Below are positions 20,458-26,745 of a stretch of DNA of 64,000 nt, piece after piece. Numbering within the stretch: the first letter of the stretch is position 1; every line of letters begins with the position of its first letter. The DNA comes from a bacterium (lineage in GTDB: Bacteria; Hinthialibacterota; Hinthialibacteria; H5-UNCL2), in NCBI GenBank assembly GCA_015075175.1, contig JABTUV010000009.1, positions 156,551 to 220,550 of the forward strand, in the 5' to 3' direction. The position numbers and the translations under genes were made by a program. The notes below the pieces were generated by a model. The model had not been told where the DNA came from. It worked only from the letters and a program-made list of their open reading frames with translations, and searched no databases.

Positions 20458-20799
20458 CTATTCGACATAAAACCCCGAACCGTCGAAATCCGGCACGCTC
20501 CCGCCCATCGGTTGAGACTTGCGCGTCGAGCCTGGGTGCGCCAACTCCTGATGGTACGCCGCCAGAATCCGCTCTTCCATCTGGTACCGCGTCGTATTGT
20601 TGATTGGATGGCAAACATCCTGCGATGAGCCATCCTCCCGCTTGCGTCGCGGCATCCCTACAAACAGCCCCCGCTCCCCTTCGATGATCTTGATTCCGTG
20701 GATCACGAACGCCCCGTCAAGGGTCACGCTCGCGTAAGCCCTCAGGTTTGTGTCCTCCCTGCCCACGACGTGGACCCGTATCTCCGTGATGTTCAGCAT
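20458..20799 (-). CDS. spoVG: SpoVG family RNA/DNA-binding regulator
   Basis: The 113-residue product begins MLNITEIRVHVVGRED and has the family core AYASVTLDGAFVIHGIKIIE, GLFVGMPRRKREDG and DVCHPINNTTR. SpoVG proteins are small nucleic-acid-binding regulators found far beyond spore formers. The variable C-terminus (from about residue 85) is the usual length. The gene lies between an M23 peptidase gene and tRNA-Ala on the same strand. The ribosome-binding site is weak (ACAGG). Identification is firm; the regulated targets here are unknown. Confidence 0.92.
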   Translation of the reverse strand: MLNITEIRVHVVGREDTNLRAYASVTLDGAFVIHGIKIIEGERGLFVGMPRRKREDGSSQDVCHPINNTTRYQMEERILAAYHQELAHPGSTRKSQPMGGSVPDFDGSGFYVE

Positions 20800-20862
20800 G
20801 GCCTGTCGTGGATAACCTCAAACTATCCGCGCCGCGCAACAAAAAAACGCGGTCGATCGACC

Positions 20863-21843
20863 TTACCGCTTCAACGACGGAAGCACTGGAAGTGGATCCA
20901 TGGGCCGGTCGTTTCTATGTATCTCAAAATGCAAATGCGCACCCGTCGCCTGCCCCGTTCGACCCACCAGGGCAATCGTTTCCCCCTGCTTGATCTCCAT
21001 GCCTACTTTTACCAGAATCCGGCTGGCATGTCCATAAACAGTTTTGTAACCGTCGGCATGTTGCAGAATAACGCACAACCCCAGCGAGCCGTTGCGTTCG
21101 GCCAACACGACCCGTCCGTCCTGCGCCGCTACGATCGGCCGCCCGGTCGGCGCGGGAATGTCGATGCCGTAATGGAATTTCGTCCCACCGCCCAGGGGAT
21201 GGCGGCGCGTGCCATAGGTCGAGGACACCCGGCCGGCCCGCACCGGCCAGATGAAGTAATTACTCGAACGTCTTGCCCGCGCGCCCGGCAGAAAGAGCAT
21301 CGTTCCCGGCTTCAAACGGTCGGCATCCGACAGCGAGTTGTGGACCAGCACGTCCACCATCGCCACGTCATAGTCCCGGCAAATCGAGGTCAACGTCTCG
21401 CCCGAACGCACCTTGCGGTACAGCCCCGGCCGGTGGGTCACCGCCAGCGTCTCGCCAGGCCGCAACAGCTTGCCCCGGGTCAGGTCGTTGGTCTCCATCA
21501 GTTGAGTCAGCTTGACGCCATACAGCTGCGAAATCGACCACAAGGATTCCCCCGGCTGGATGACGTGGATGTGCACGGAAAGATCGTCCGGACTGAGTTT
21601 GCGCGAGGGCGCGGGCGGCCTGGTAGTCGTACGGCGGGGCCGCAATTCGGGCGGTACCGTGGGGTTTCCGGCCGACAGAGCCTCGACCGTGGACGGCGGG
21701 ACGCCGTCAACGTCTCCAGCCTGCGCGCGATCCTGTGAGAGGGCTCGGGCGGGAATCAGCGCGGCCAAGGCCAAGAGAACGGCGCAAAGCCCACGCTGAA
21801 TCCCCTTCCCACAGGGGAAGCGACGGGCAAGAGGCAATCTCAT
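20863..21843 (-). CDS. LysM/M23 (LytM) cell-wall peptidase
   Basis: With the ATG at 21843 the product has 326 residues. It has a signal peptide (about 1-36), a Pro/Arg-rich linker and two LysM repeats that bind peptidoglycan (HVIQPGESLWSISQLYGVKL, about 92-135; KVRSGETLTSICRDYDV, about 143-188). A C-terminal M23 domain follows, with the zinc ligands in FHYGIDIPAP (His about 224) and HLHFEIH (about 305). It resembles murein hydrolases or NlpD-type activators in the periplasm. Longer upstream frames exist but lack a signal peptide. A promoter-like site lies at 21912-21941. Confidence 0.9.
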   Translation of the reverse strand: MRLPLARRFPCGKGIQRGLCAVLLALAALIPARALSQDRAQAGDVDGVPPSTVEALSAGNPTVPPELRPRRTTTRPPAPSRKLSPDDLSVHIHVIQPGESLWSISQLYGVKLTQLMETNDLTRGKLLRPGETLAVTHRPGLYRKVRSGETLTSICRDYDVAMVDVLVHNSLSDADRLKPGTMLFLPGARARRSSNYFIWPVRAGRVSSTYGTRRHPLGGGTKFHYGIDIPAPTGRPIVAAQDGRVVLAERNGSLGLCVILQHADGYKTVYGHASRILVKVGMEIKQGETIALVGRTGQATGAHLHFEIHRNDRPMDPLPVLPSLKR

Positions 21844-22215
21844 AAGACCATCCCGATCACTAGTCTTCTGCGAATTGTAAGAAAGGCTACCCCGGCGACT
21901 TGCCAGTCTCCAAGGTAGGCGGCCTACCGCTCGAATGTCAAGGCAAAAAGAATACGCCCCTACCCCCAAGAGTATAACGCAGACGGGACCGCCGGCCACC
22001 GACCCGTCGCTGGTCCTCAAGTTTATCTTGGTCAATATCAGTAACTTACACATTTTCAGGAAATTCTGGAGAGGTCTTGCGCGGCCTGATCCCGCCGGCG
22101 CGCGACGAACCCTCCCGGTCGTTAATCGTTCCACAAGTGGGTTGGAACCGGAGACGTCGGCAGGCCGAGGCCTACACGCGGGCTCGGCCGGTAAGTGACG
22201 AAGACAAAAAACAAC
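21844..22215. other. Divergent intergenic region
   Basis: This stretch lies between the M23 peptidase (minus) and the MarR-type gene (plus). Apart from the promoter-like elements listed separately, no gene, repeat or RNA is recognised. It is visibly more AT-rich than the flanks. Confidence 0.5.
21912..21941 (-). promoter_or_regulatory. Sigma-70-like promoter with overlapping palindrome for the M23 gene
   Basis: On the minus strand TTGACA (21936-21941) and TACCTT (21912-21917) are 18 bases apart, about 70 bases before the ATG. GGTAGG-CGG-CCTACC (21914-21928) is a palindrome overlapping the -10, in a position suited to an operator. This is read by eye only. Confidence 0.4.
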
Positions 22216-22244
22216 TTGACAATGGCGGAGTTGCTTAATTGAAT
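22216..22244 (+). promoter_or_regulatory. Sigma-70-like promoter for the MarR-type gene
   Basis: TTGACA at 22216-22221, a 17-base spacer, then TTGAAT at 22239-22244. The start codon at 22290 is about 40 bases downstream, preceded by AAGGAG. The AT-rich TTAATTGAATTGAA could also be bound by the MarR protein itself, which is common in this family. Confidence 0.4.
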
Positions 22245-22289
22245 TGAATGTTTCTGCGCCTGACGATTGTGCCAAGGAGCAAAGCGCCC

Positions 22290-22900
22290 ATGAGCGAGTT
22301 GTCGAGAGACTTATTGAGACATTTTCACGTTTTCAGCCACGCCATTCAGACCGTATTGCAGAACAGCGTGGCCGCCGGCGTCTCGGGGGCACGCTCTCTT
22401 CCGGCAGGTCAGCCTCCTGGTCCTCATCGAAACGAAGGGCGGGCACCTGGTGGGCGACATTGTGCATTTTCTGGGCGTGAGTTACGCGGCCGCCAGCCAG
22501 ACGGTCGACAAGCTGGTGAAAATGAATCTCCTTACGCTGGAGTCGGACCCGCGCGACCGGCGGGTGAAGCGCATCAGCGTGACGGAGAAAGGTGCGCGCA
22601 TCGCCCAGCAGTTCCAGGAAGAGCAGGCGCGCCGGGTGCAACGCCTGATTGCGCAATACGAGCCGGAGGCGCTCAAGCGGCTCTCTCGACGGCCTGGCTG
22701 ACATGGCTACCATCCTGATGACCGCGCAGAGCTCGGAGGATCAGCCGGTCTGCCTGCAATGCGGCATCTTTGACGTCAACGGGTGCGTACTGGACGGCGA
22801 AACCGAGGCCACCTGCCCGTATCAGTCCCACTGGGACGAACACGCCGACAGCGGGACCGCCCCAAGGGCGACCGCTGAAGCGATGAGGCGGGCCGTAACG
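22290..22900 (+). pseudogene. MarR-family transcriptional regulator with C-terminal Cys motif, two frameshifts
   Basis: ATG at 22290, after AAGGAG, gives MSELSRDLLRHFHVFSHAIQ. Near 22395 the frame shifts, and the winged helix continues as LVGDIVHFLGVSYAAASQTV, LVKMNLLTLESDPRDRRVKR and ISVTEKG, which is classic MarR. A second shift near 22680 leads to LADMATILMTAQ and a Cys-rich end, CLQCGIFDVNGC...TCPYQ, that could bind metal or sense redox state. If the two indels are sequencing errors, the protein has about 200 residues. The end is uncertain because the frame runs into the palindrome array at 22900. Confidence 0.65.
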
Positions 22901-22980
22901 GCGACATCTTGTCGCCGGTCGTCGGCATCCTGCCGACACCGGCGGCGAGACGCCGCCGAGACCGGCGACAGGATGTCGCC
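22900..22980. repeat. Array of four palindromes
   Basis: Four short palindromes follow one another: GGCGACATCTTGTCGCC (22900), GTCGGCATCCTGCCGAC (22921), CGGCGGCGAGACGCCGCCG (22940) and GGCGACAGGATGTCGCC (22964). A similar array is at 54336-54407, and the last unit reappears at 55687, next to an IS3 end. The organisation resembles REP/BIME elements. Confidence 0.75.
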
Positions 22981-23004
22981 GCTACGTCGGAGGCCGGCCG
23001 TGCC

Positions 23005-23397
23005 TTACAGCAGCGCCGCGCCCGCCAGGAGACAGTACGCCAGGCAGCCGCAGGCCAGTCCGAAGCGCATCGAGCGCGGATGGAAATGGTCGATGGCGAG
23101 ATAGCGGTAGACTTCGCGCATGGTGTTGGCGATGCACACAAGAAGTACCACGGGCGCAACCAGTTCCCGACCCGCCACAAGCCAGGTCACGGGTACGCAC
23201 AGGGCTGCGAGGATGACGCACTGGACGGCGGCGTAGAGGGCGAACATGAGCGCGCCCAAGGGATCGTCATGCTTGCCGTAGAGTACCGCCAGGTGGGGCG
23301 CAAGCATCAGCGCCAGGGCCGTCCCGCCTCCCAGCGCCAGGATGAGCCAGGCGTAGCCCGTCAGGAGCAGCGAGACGCACGCGACGCCGCGGATCAC
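23005..23397 (-). CDS. Small membrane protein co-translated with Psd
   Basis: The 130-residue product has four predicted membrane segments (about 5-35, 45-65, 70-90 and 108-128). The conserved-looking segment NTMREVYRYLAIDHFHPRSM lies between the third and fourth. I do not recognise the family. It starts with GTG that overlaps the psd stop (GTGA), so it is made together with the decarboxylase. A role in membrane lipid synthesis is suggested by this coupling only. Confidence 0.7.
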   Translation of the reverse strand: MIRGVACVSLLLTGYAWLILALGGGTALALMLAPHLAVLYGKHDDPLGALMFALYAAVQCVILAALCVPVTWLVAGRELVAPVVLLVCIANTMREVYRYLAIDHFHPRSMRFGLACGCLAYCLLAGAALL

Positions 23398-24035
23398 GGT
23401 TCACACCTCCAGCGTAGGAGCGGCCGGCCCAGGCCCAGCTTGGCGCCCTCGGCTACCAGCGGTTCCACGCTGCGCGGCGGAAACAGGAGCACCACCGAGG
23501 AACCCAGCCGGAACTCGCCCAATCGCTGGCCGGTCGCCAGGTTCTGGCCGGTCCGCGCCAGCACCGCCAGGCTGTTGACCATGAAACTGCCGATCATCAT
23601 CAGGTAGTAATAGTCGCCGCGGGACGTCTGCATGAGCAGGCCGTGCTTGCGGTTCTCCAAGTCGGCGGAAGGCATGAAGACGAGCGGAAGCGCGCTTCCC
23701 TGGACGCGGTCCTGGCGCAGCACGCGGGCGGCGTGCGGGCAGACCACGCCGTGCCGGTCCCACGGGGCGAGGTAGATTTTTAGATAGAGGCCGTGGAGGA
23801 AAAGGTCGCGGAACTCGGCCGGCAGCCGCAGGTCGGAGAGCGCCAGCCGGCGCGGGCGACCCAGTACCGGTTTCTCCTCGAAGCGGCCCTCGCCGTCGAT
23901 GGGCGCCAGCTTGTCCAGGAGTCCCTGGCAGGGGCTGACCAGCACGTCCGGCGGCAGCCCCGCCAGCGGCAGCGGCGGATGGCGCGTGAAAACCGCGTTG
24001 ATGCCGAAAAAGTCGAGCGCGCGTTCGATCAGCAT
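23394..24035 (-). CDS. psd: Phosphatidylserine decarboxylase proenzyme family
   Basis: The 213-residue product converts phosphatidylserine to phosphatidylethanolamine at the inner membrane. Family marks are VSPCQGLLDKLAPIDG, the segment IYLAPWDRHGVVCPHAARV, and the self-cleavage site in GEFRLGSSVVLLFPP. In this family cleavage occurs before a Ser in an LGS(S/T) motif and forms the pyruvoyl group. It is somewhat short but contains all core motifs. The downstream membrane protein overlaps its stop by four bases. Confidence 0.85.
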   Translation of the reverse strand: MLIERALDFFGINAVFTRHPPLPLAGLPPDVLVSPCQGLLDKLAPIDGEGRFEEKPVLGRPRRLALSDLRLPAEFRDLFLHGLYLKIYLAPWDRHGVVCPHAARVLRQDRVQGSALPLVFMPSADLENRKHGLLMQTSRGDYYYLMMIGSFMVNSLAVLARTGQNLATGQRLGEFRLGSSVVLLFPPRSVEPLVAEGAKLGLGRPLLRWRCEP

Positions 24036-24127
24036 GAAGGCACTATGCGAAGTCGACGCGCGCGGGTCAAGCGCAGAAAGCCACGCGGGGGACCGGCGCC
24101 AGGCCGCCGTGCCTCTCGATAGCTCTC

Positions 24128-24150
24128 CCGAGTAGCGAAGCGTATCGAGG
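24128..24150 (-). repeat. Minimal CTCGATACG/TACTCGG hairpin
   Basis: On the minus strand this reads CCTCGATACGCTTCGCTACT then CGG, a small hairpin with the same end motifs as the longer elements at 24351, 49084 and 61622. It is the simplest form of that family. Confidence 0.5.
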
Positions 24151-24195
24151 GACGGCCCCGAAGTTACCTCTCGCCTCCCATGGTAGTACCTCGGC

Positions 24196-24300
24196 GGGGC
24201 CTACTCGAGGAGACGGCTTACTTTTTCTGCATCAAGGGGCCTACTCGAGGAGACGGCTTACTTTTTCTGCATCAAGGGGCCTACTCGAGGACACGGCTTA
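24196..24300. repeat. 40-bp tandem repeat, 2.6 copies
   Basis: A 40-bp unit beginning GGGGCCTACTCGAGGAGACG occupies 24196-24235 and 24236-24275 exactly, and most of a third copy ends near 24300 with one change. It contains TACTCGAGG, the outer motif of the neighbouring hairpin element. There are no spacers, so it is not a CRISPR. Confidence 0.85.
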
Positions 24301-24350
24301 CACTTTTGCGTTCCGGTTTGAAAAAGGTGTTTACAAGCAGCTCCGGAAGA

Positions 24351-24516
24351 AAGAAAAACCGAGTCCTCGAGTAGCGGCGCGCTGCCCGGCCTGCTTGAAG
24401 TGGGATGTGTAACTTCGCGCCGCGTATCGAGAGGACGGCATGGACGCGAGCAGCCCGCCTTCGGAGCGGCCTTGATTTTCATCCTCCACGGGTAAGGCGA
24501 AACCTCGTGAGGGACT
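24351..24516 (-). repeat. Dispersed 3' hairpin element, copy 1
   Basis: Read on the minus strand, it begins GTCCCTCACGAGG five bases after the stop of the esterase gene. It contains CCGTCCTCTCGATACGCGGC and an inverted match CGCGCCGCTACTCGAG, and ends GGACTCGGTTTTTCTT. Copies 2 (49084-49249) and 3 (61622-61830) share this order and stand in the same position relative to a gene end. Confidence 0.75.
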
Positions 24517-24520
24517 TTGC

Positions 24521-25261
24521 CTACCTGGGTCTGCGCCGCTGCGCCAGCAGCCAATCCCAGAACTCGGGGTTGTCGTAGGTCTCGGTCCAGGAGTCATGCC
24601 CCGCTTCGGGATAGACGGTGAAGCGGACGTCGGCTCCCAGCGCGCGCAACGCCTCCACCATCTGCTCCGAATAGGTGATGGGCACGAGGTTGTCCCGGGC
24701 GCCGTGAAACACCCACAGCGGCAAGTGTTTGAGCCGGGGCGCCCCCTCGGGGCTGGCGCGGCCGCAGATGGGCGCGGCGGCGGCGAATCGCTCCGGATGC
24801 TCCGAGGCCAGGAGCCACGTGCCGTAGCCGCCCATGGAAAGCCCCGTCACGTACACGCGATCCGGGTCCACGCGATACTGCGCTTGGATATGGTCGAGCA
24901 GCTTGATCAGCGGGGCGCTCTGCCAGCGCCTGCCCGCCGGACATTGCGGCGAAACCAGGATGAAGGGGAAGTCCTTGCCCTGCGCCACCAGTCTGGGCGG
25001 GCCGTGCACCTTCAGCCGCTCCAGGTTGGCGCCGCGCTCACCCGCGCCGTGCAGGAAAAGCACAAGCGGCCAGCGCGCGCGGGACCGGGCGTAATCGGGC
25101 GGCAGATACAGGAGATAGTGCAGAGGCTGGCCGGCCGCGCCGACGTCGGCCAGCGTCTGCGGCGTCTGCCTTGGTCCGGCGGTCGCCGCGCGTCGTCCCG
25201 TAGACGTGCAACCGACGACGCAAGCCAGCAATACGATGGCGAGGAAGCTCAGTTTCTTCAT
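24521..25261 (-). CDS. Lipoprotein alpha/beta-hydrolase (esterase/PHB-depolymerase type)
   Basis: With ATG at 25261, after GAGGTGACACG, the product has 246 residues. A lipoprotein signal (LLACVVGC, Cys18) anchors it to the membrane. The hydrolase core shows the oxyanion region VLFLHGAGERG, nucleophile Ser142 in GLSMGGYG, Asp190 in HGARDNLVP and His222 in PEAGHDSW. The family includes feruloyl and acetyl-xylan esterases and predicted peptidases; the substrate is not certain. The DUF1499 gene ends 4 bp upstream, so the two form an operon. Confidence 0.88.
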   Translation of the reverse strand: MKKLSFLAIVLLACVVGCTSTGRRAATAGPRQTPQTLADVGAAGQPLHYLLYLPPDYARSRARWPLVLFLHGAGERGANLERLKVHGPPRLVAQGKDFPFILVSPQCPAGRRWQSAPLIKLLDHIQAQYRVDPDRVYVTGLSMGGYGTWLLASEHPERFAAAAPICGRASPEGAPRLKHLPLWVFHGARDNLVPITYSEQMVEALRALGADVRFTVYPEAGHDSWTETYDNPEFWDWLLAQRRRPR

Positions 25262-25265
25262 CGTG

Positions 25266-25679
25266 TCACCTCTCGGGTTCGGGAAGTTCGCTGGAAAACG
25301 CCGACGGGGGCGGGACGGGGGGCGGCTGAAGGCCCGCGAAGAGCTCGCGGAGGTTGCGGGCGTTGCGGCCCAGGTCGCCGACGCCCAGGCGCGAGGCGCT
25401 GCGCGCGTCGATCTCGACCCGGTTCTCCTGGGGAGCGTGGAACGTGATGCAGACCTCCTCCACGAAACCACCGAAACGCGCGCGCCGCTCGGCGAAGATG
25501 CGGCCGGCGCCCGGCGAGTCGTAGACGATGCACCAGCCGGGAAGGGCGGCGATGCGCCCTCGCACCGCCTCCATCGCGTCCGCCAGCCCCGCCTTCCACA
25601 CCCGCGTCCGCAACCGCGGATCCCGGTGCTGGGGATGGGTCTCGGCGACGTTACTGAACAGGAGATCGAACAGCGACAC
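25266..25679 (-). CDS. DUF1499 family protein
   Basis: Starting at the GTG at 25677-25679 (GGAGG eight bases upstream), the product has 137 residues. The pattern FVEEVCITFHAPQENRVEID followed by ARSASRLGVGDLGRNARN is the DUF1499 signature (usually 'VDVRSASRvGrsDLGvNa'). Function is unknown. A longer version from a TTG at 25733 is possible. It lies just upstream of the lipoprotein esterase gene on the same strand. Confidence 0.75.
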   Translation of the reverse strand: MSLFDLLFSNVAETHPQHRDPRLRTRVWKAGLADAMEAVRGRIAALPGWCIVYDSPGAGRIFAERRARFGGFVEEVCITFHAPQENRVEIDARSASRLGVGDLGRNARNLRELFAGLQPPPVPPPSAFSSELPEPER

Positions 25680-25887
25680 GCTCACGCCTCCGGCAGCCCG
25701 AGGTACTTTACTCGCATCCCGCCCGCGGCTCAAGGGCGATGGGACCTATGGGACGTATGGGGCTGGGCCGCCACGCGCGGGCCTCCGCGCGTTTGCCGCC
25801 ATTTACCTTTCGCATGGCAGGTGCTAGCATAGCGGTGTTCCAATGCGCCTCGTGGCCCGAAATCCGACCGCCCAAGGAGCATCCAGC

Positions 25888-26601
25888 ATGAACGAGAAAC
25901 ACATCGTGGTCTGCGACGACGACGAGGTCGTCTATCTCTCGGTCCGGTCCATCATGGAAAAGATGGGCTATCAGGTGCACGAGGCGCACGACGGGATGAC
26001 GGCGCTGCGGTTGGCGGCGCAGCACAGTCCCGCCATCATGTTCCAGGACATCCAGATGCCGGGCATCGACGGCTACGAAGTGTGCCGGCGGCTGAAGTCG
26101 GACTCGAGCCTGCGCCGGATACCGCTGGCCTTCGTGTCGGCGATGGACTTCGAGAAGGCGCTGGACCAGTGCCTGTCGGTGGGAGCGGACTACTTCATCG
26201 CCAAGCCGTTCGCGCCCAACGACCTGGCGGCGGACCTGTACTTCCTGGCGGCGGCGGATTTTCATCCCGAGTACGGGACGCTGACCAAGCTGCGCATCAC
26301 GCGCAGTCTGGCGGTGGAAAAGCAGCGCAAGCGGAGCAAGGGCATTTCCGTGGGGGTGGGCGAGGGGATCGTGGAGCCGCCCGCGCCCGAGGCGGCGCCC
26401 GGCCGGGCGCCCACCGGGGCGGCGCAACTGTCGCGCCAAGTCGCCGGTCTCATCAAGCGCATCCACCTGCTGGAGACGCTCTTGCACGAAAAGCGCATCC
26501 TCTCCGACCACGACGCCGAACGGCTGCGGGCCACGCTTGCCTCCCAGGAATCGCCGGCCGCCGAGGAGCAGAAGAAAGATGACGTCAGCTGGGAGGGGTA
26601 G
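25888..26601 (+). CDS. Response regulator receiver protein with coiled C-terminal tail
   Basis: The 237-residue product starts at the ATG at 25888 with AAGGAG eight bases upstream. Residues 1-120 form a CheY-like receiver with acidic DDD (10-12), phospho-acceptor Asp54 in MFQDIQMPG and Lys106 in IAKPF. The tail (about 130-237) is charged, with a Pro/Ala linker and a helix (RQVAGLIKRIHLLETLLHEK). No DNA-binding or enzyme domain is recognised. No histidine kinase is adjacent, so it is an orphan that probably works by protein contact. Confidence 0.85.
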   Translation: MNEKHIVVCDDDEVVYLSVRSIMEKMGYQVHEAHDGMTALRLAAQHSPAIMFQDIQMPGIDGYEVCRRLKSDSSLRRIPLAFVSAMDFEKALDQCLSVGADYFIAKPFAPNDLAADLYFLAAADFHPEYGTLTKLRITRSLAVEKQRKRSKGISVGVGEGIVEPPAPEAAPGRAPTGAAQLSRQVAGLIKRIHLLETLLHEKRILSDHDAERLRATLASQESPAAEEQKKDDVSWEG

Positions 26602-26745
26602 GAGCGCTCCTTCCCCCGCCGGTTGGACGGCCCTCCCGGTCGTGACAGACTGGCTGACAGTACATTTCCATTCCGCTTCTGGGAATGGTTCTGCAACCTG
26701 CATCCTGGCTTGGCCCTGTGACCTATTGAACGAGGAGGATCATTT

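Noticed and set aside
24196-24300. Tandem repeat as a possible CRISPR array
   Set aside because: Units are directly adjacent with no spacers, only 2.6 copies, and no cas genes are present.
24258-24554. Small open frames inside the dispersed hairpin elements (also near 49099 and 61605)
   Set aside because: The three copies keep no common reading frame, and lengths between shared motifs differ by numbers not divisible by three, so a conserved peptide is unlikely.
25815-25830. Sigma-54-like promoter before the response regulator gene (TGGCAGGTGCTAGCA)
   Set aside because: The distance between GG and GC is one base too short for a sigma-54 promoter.
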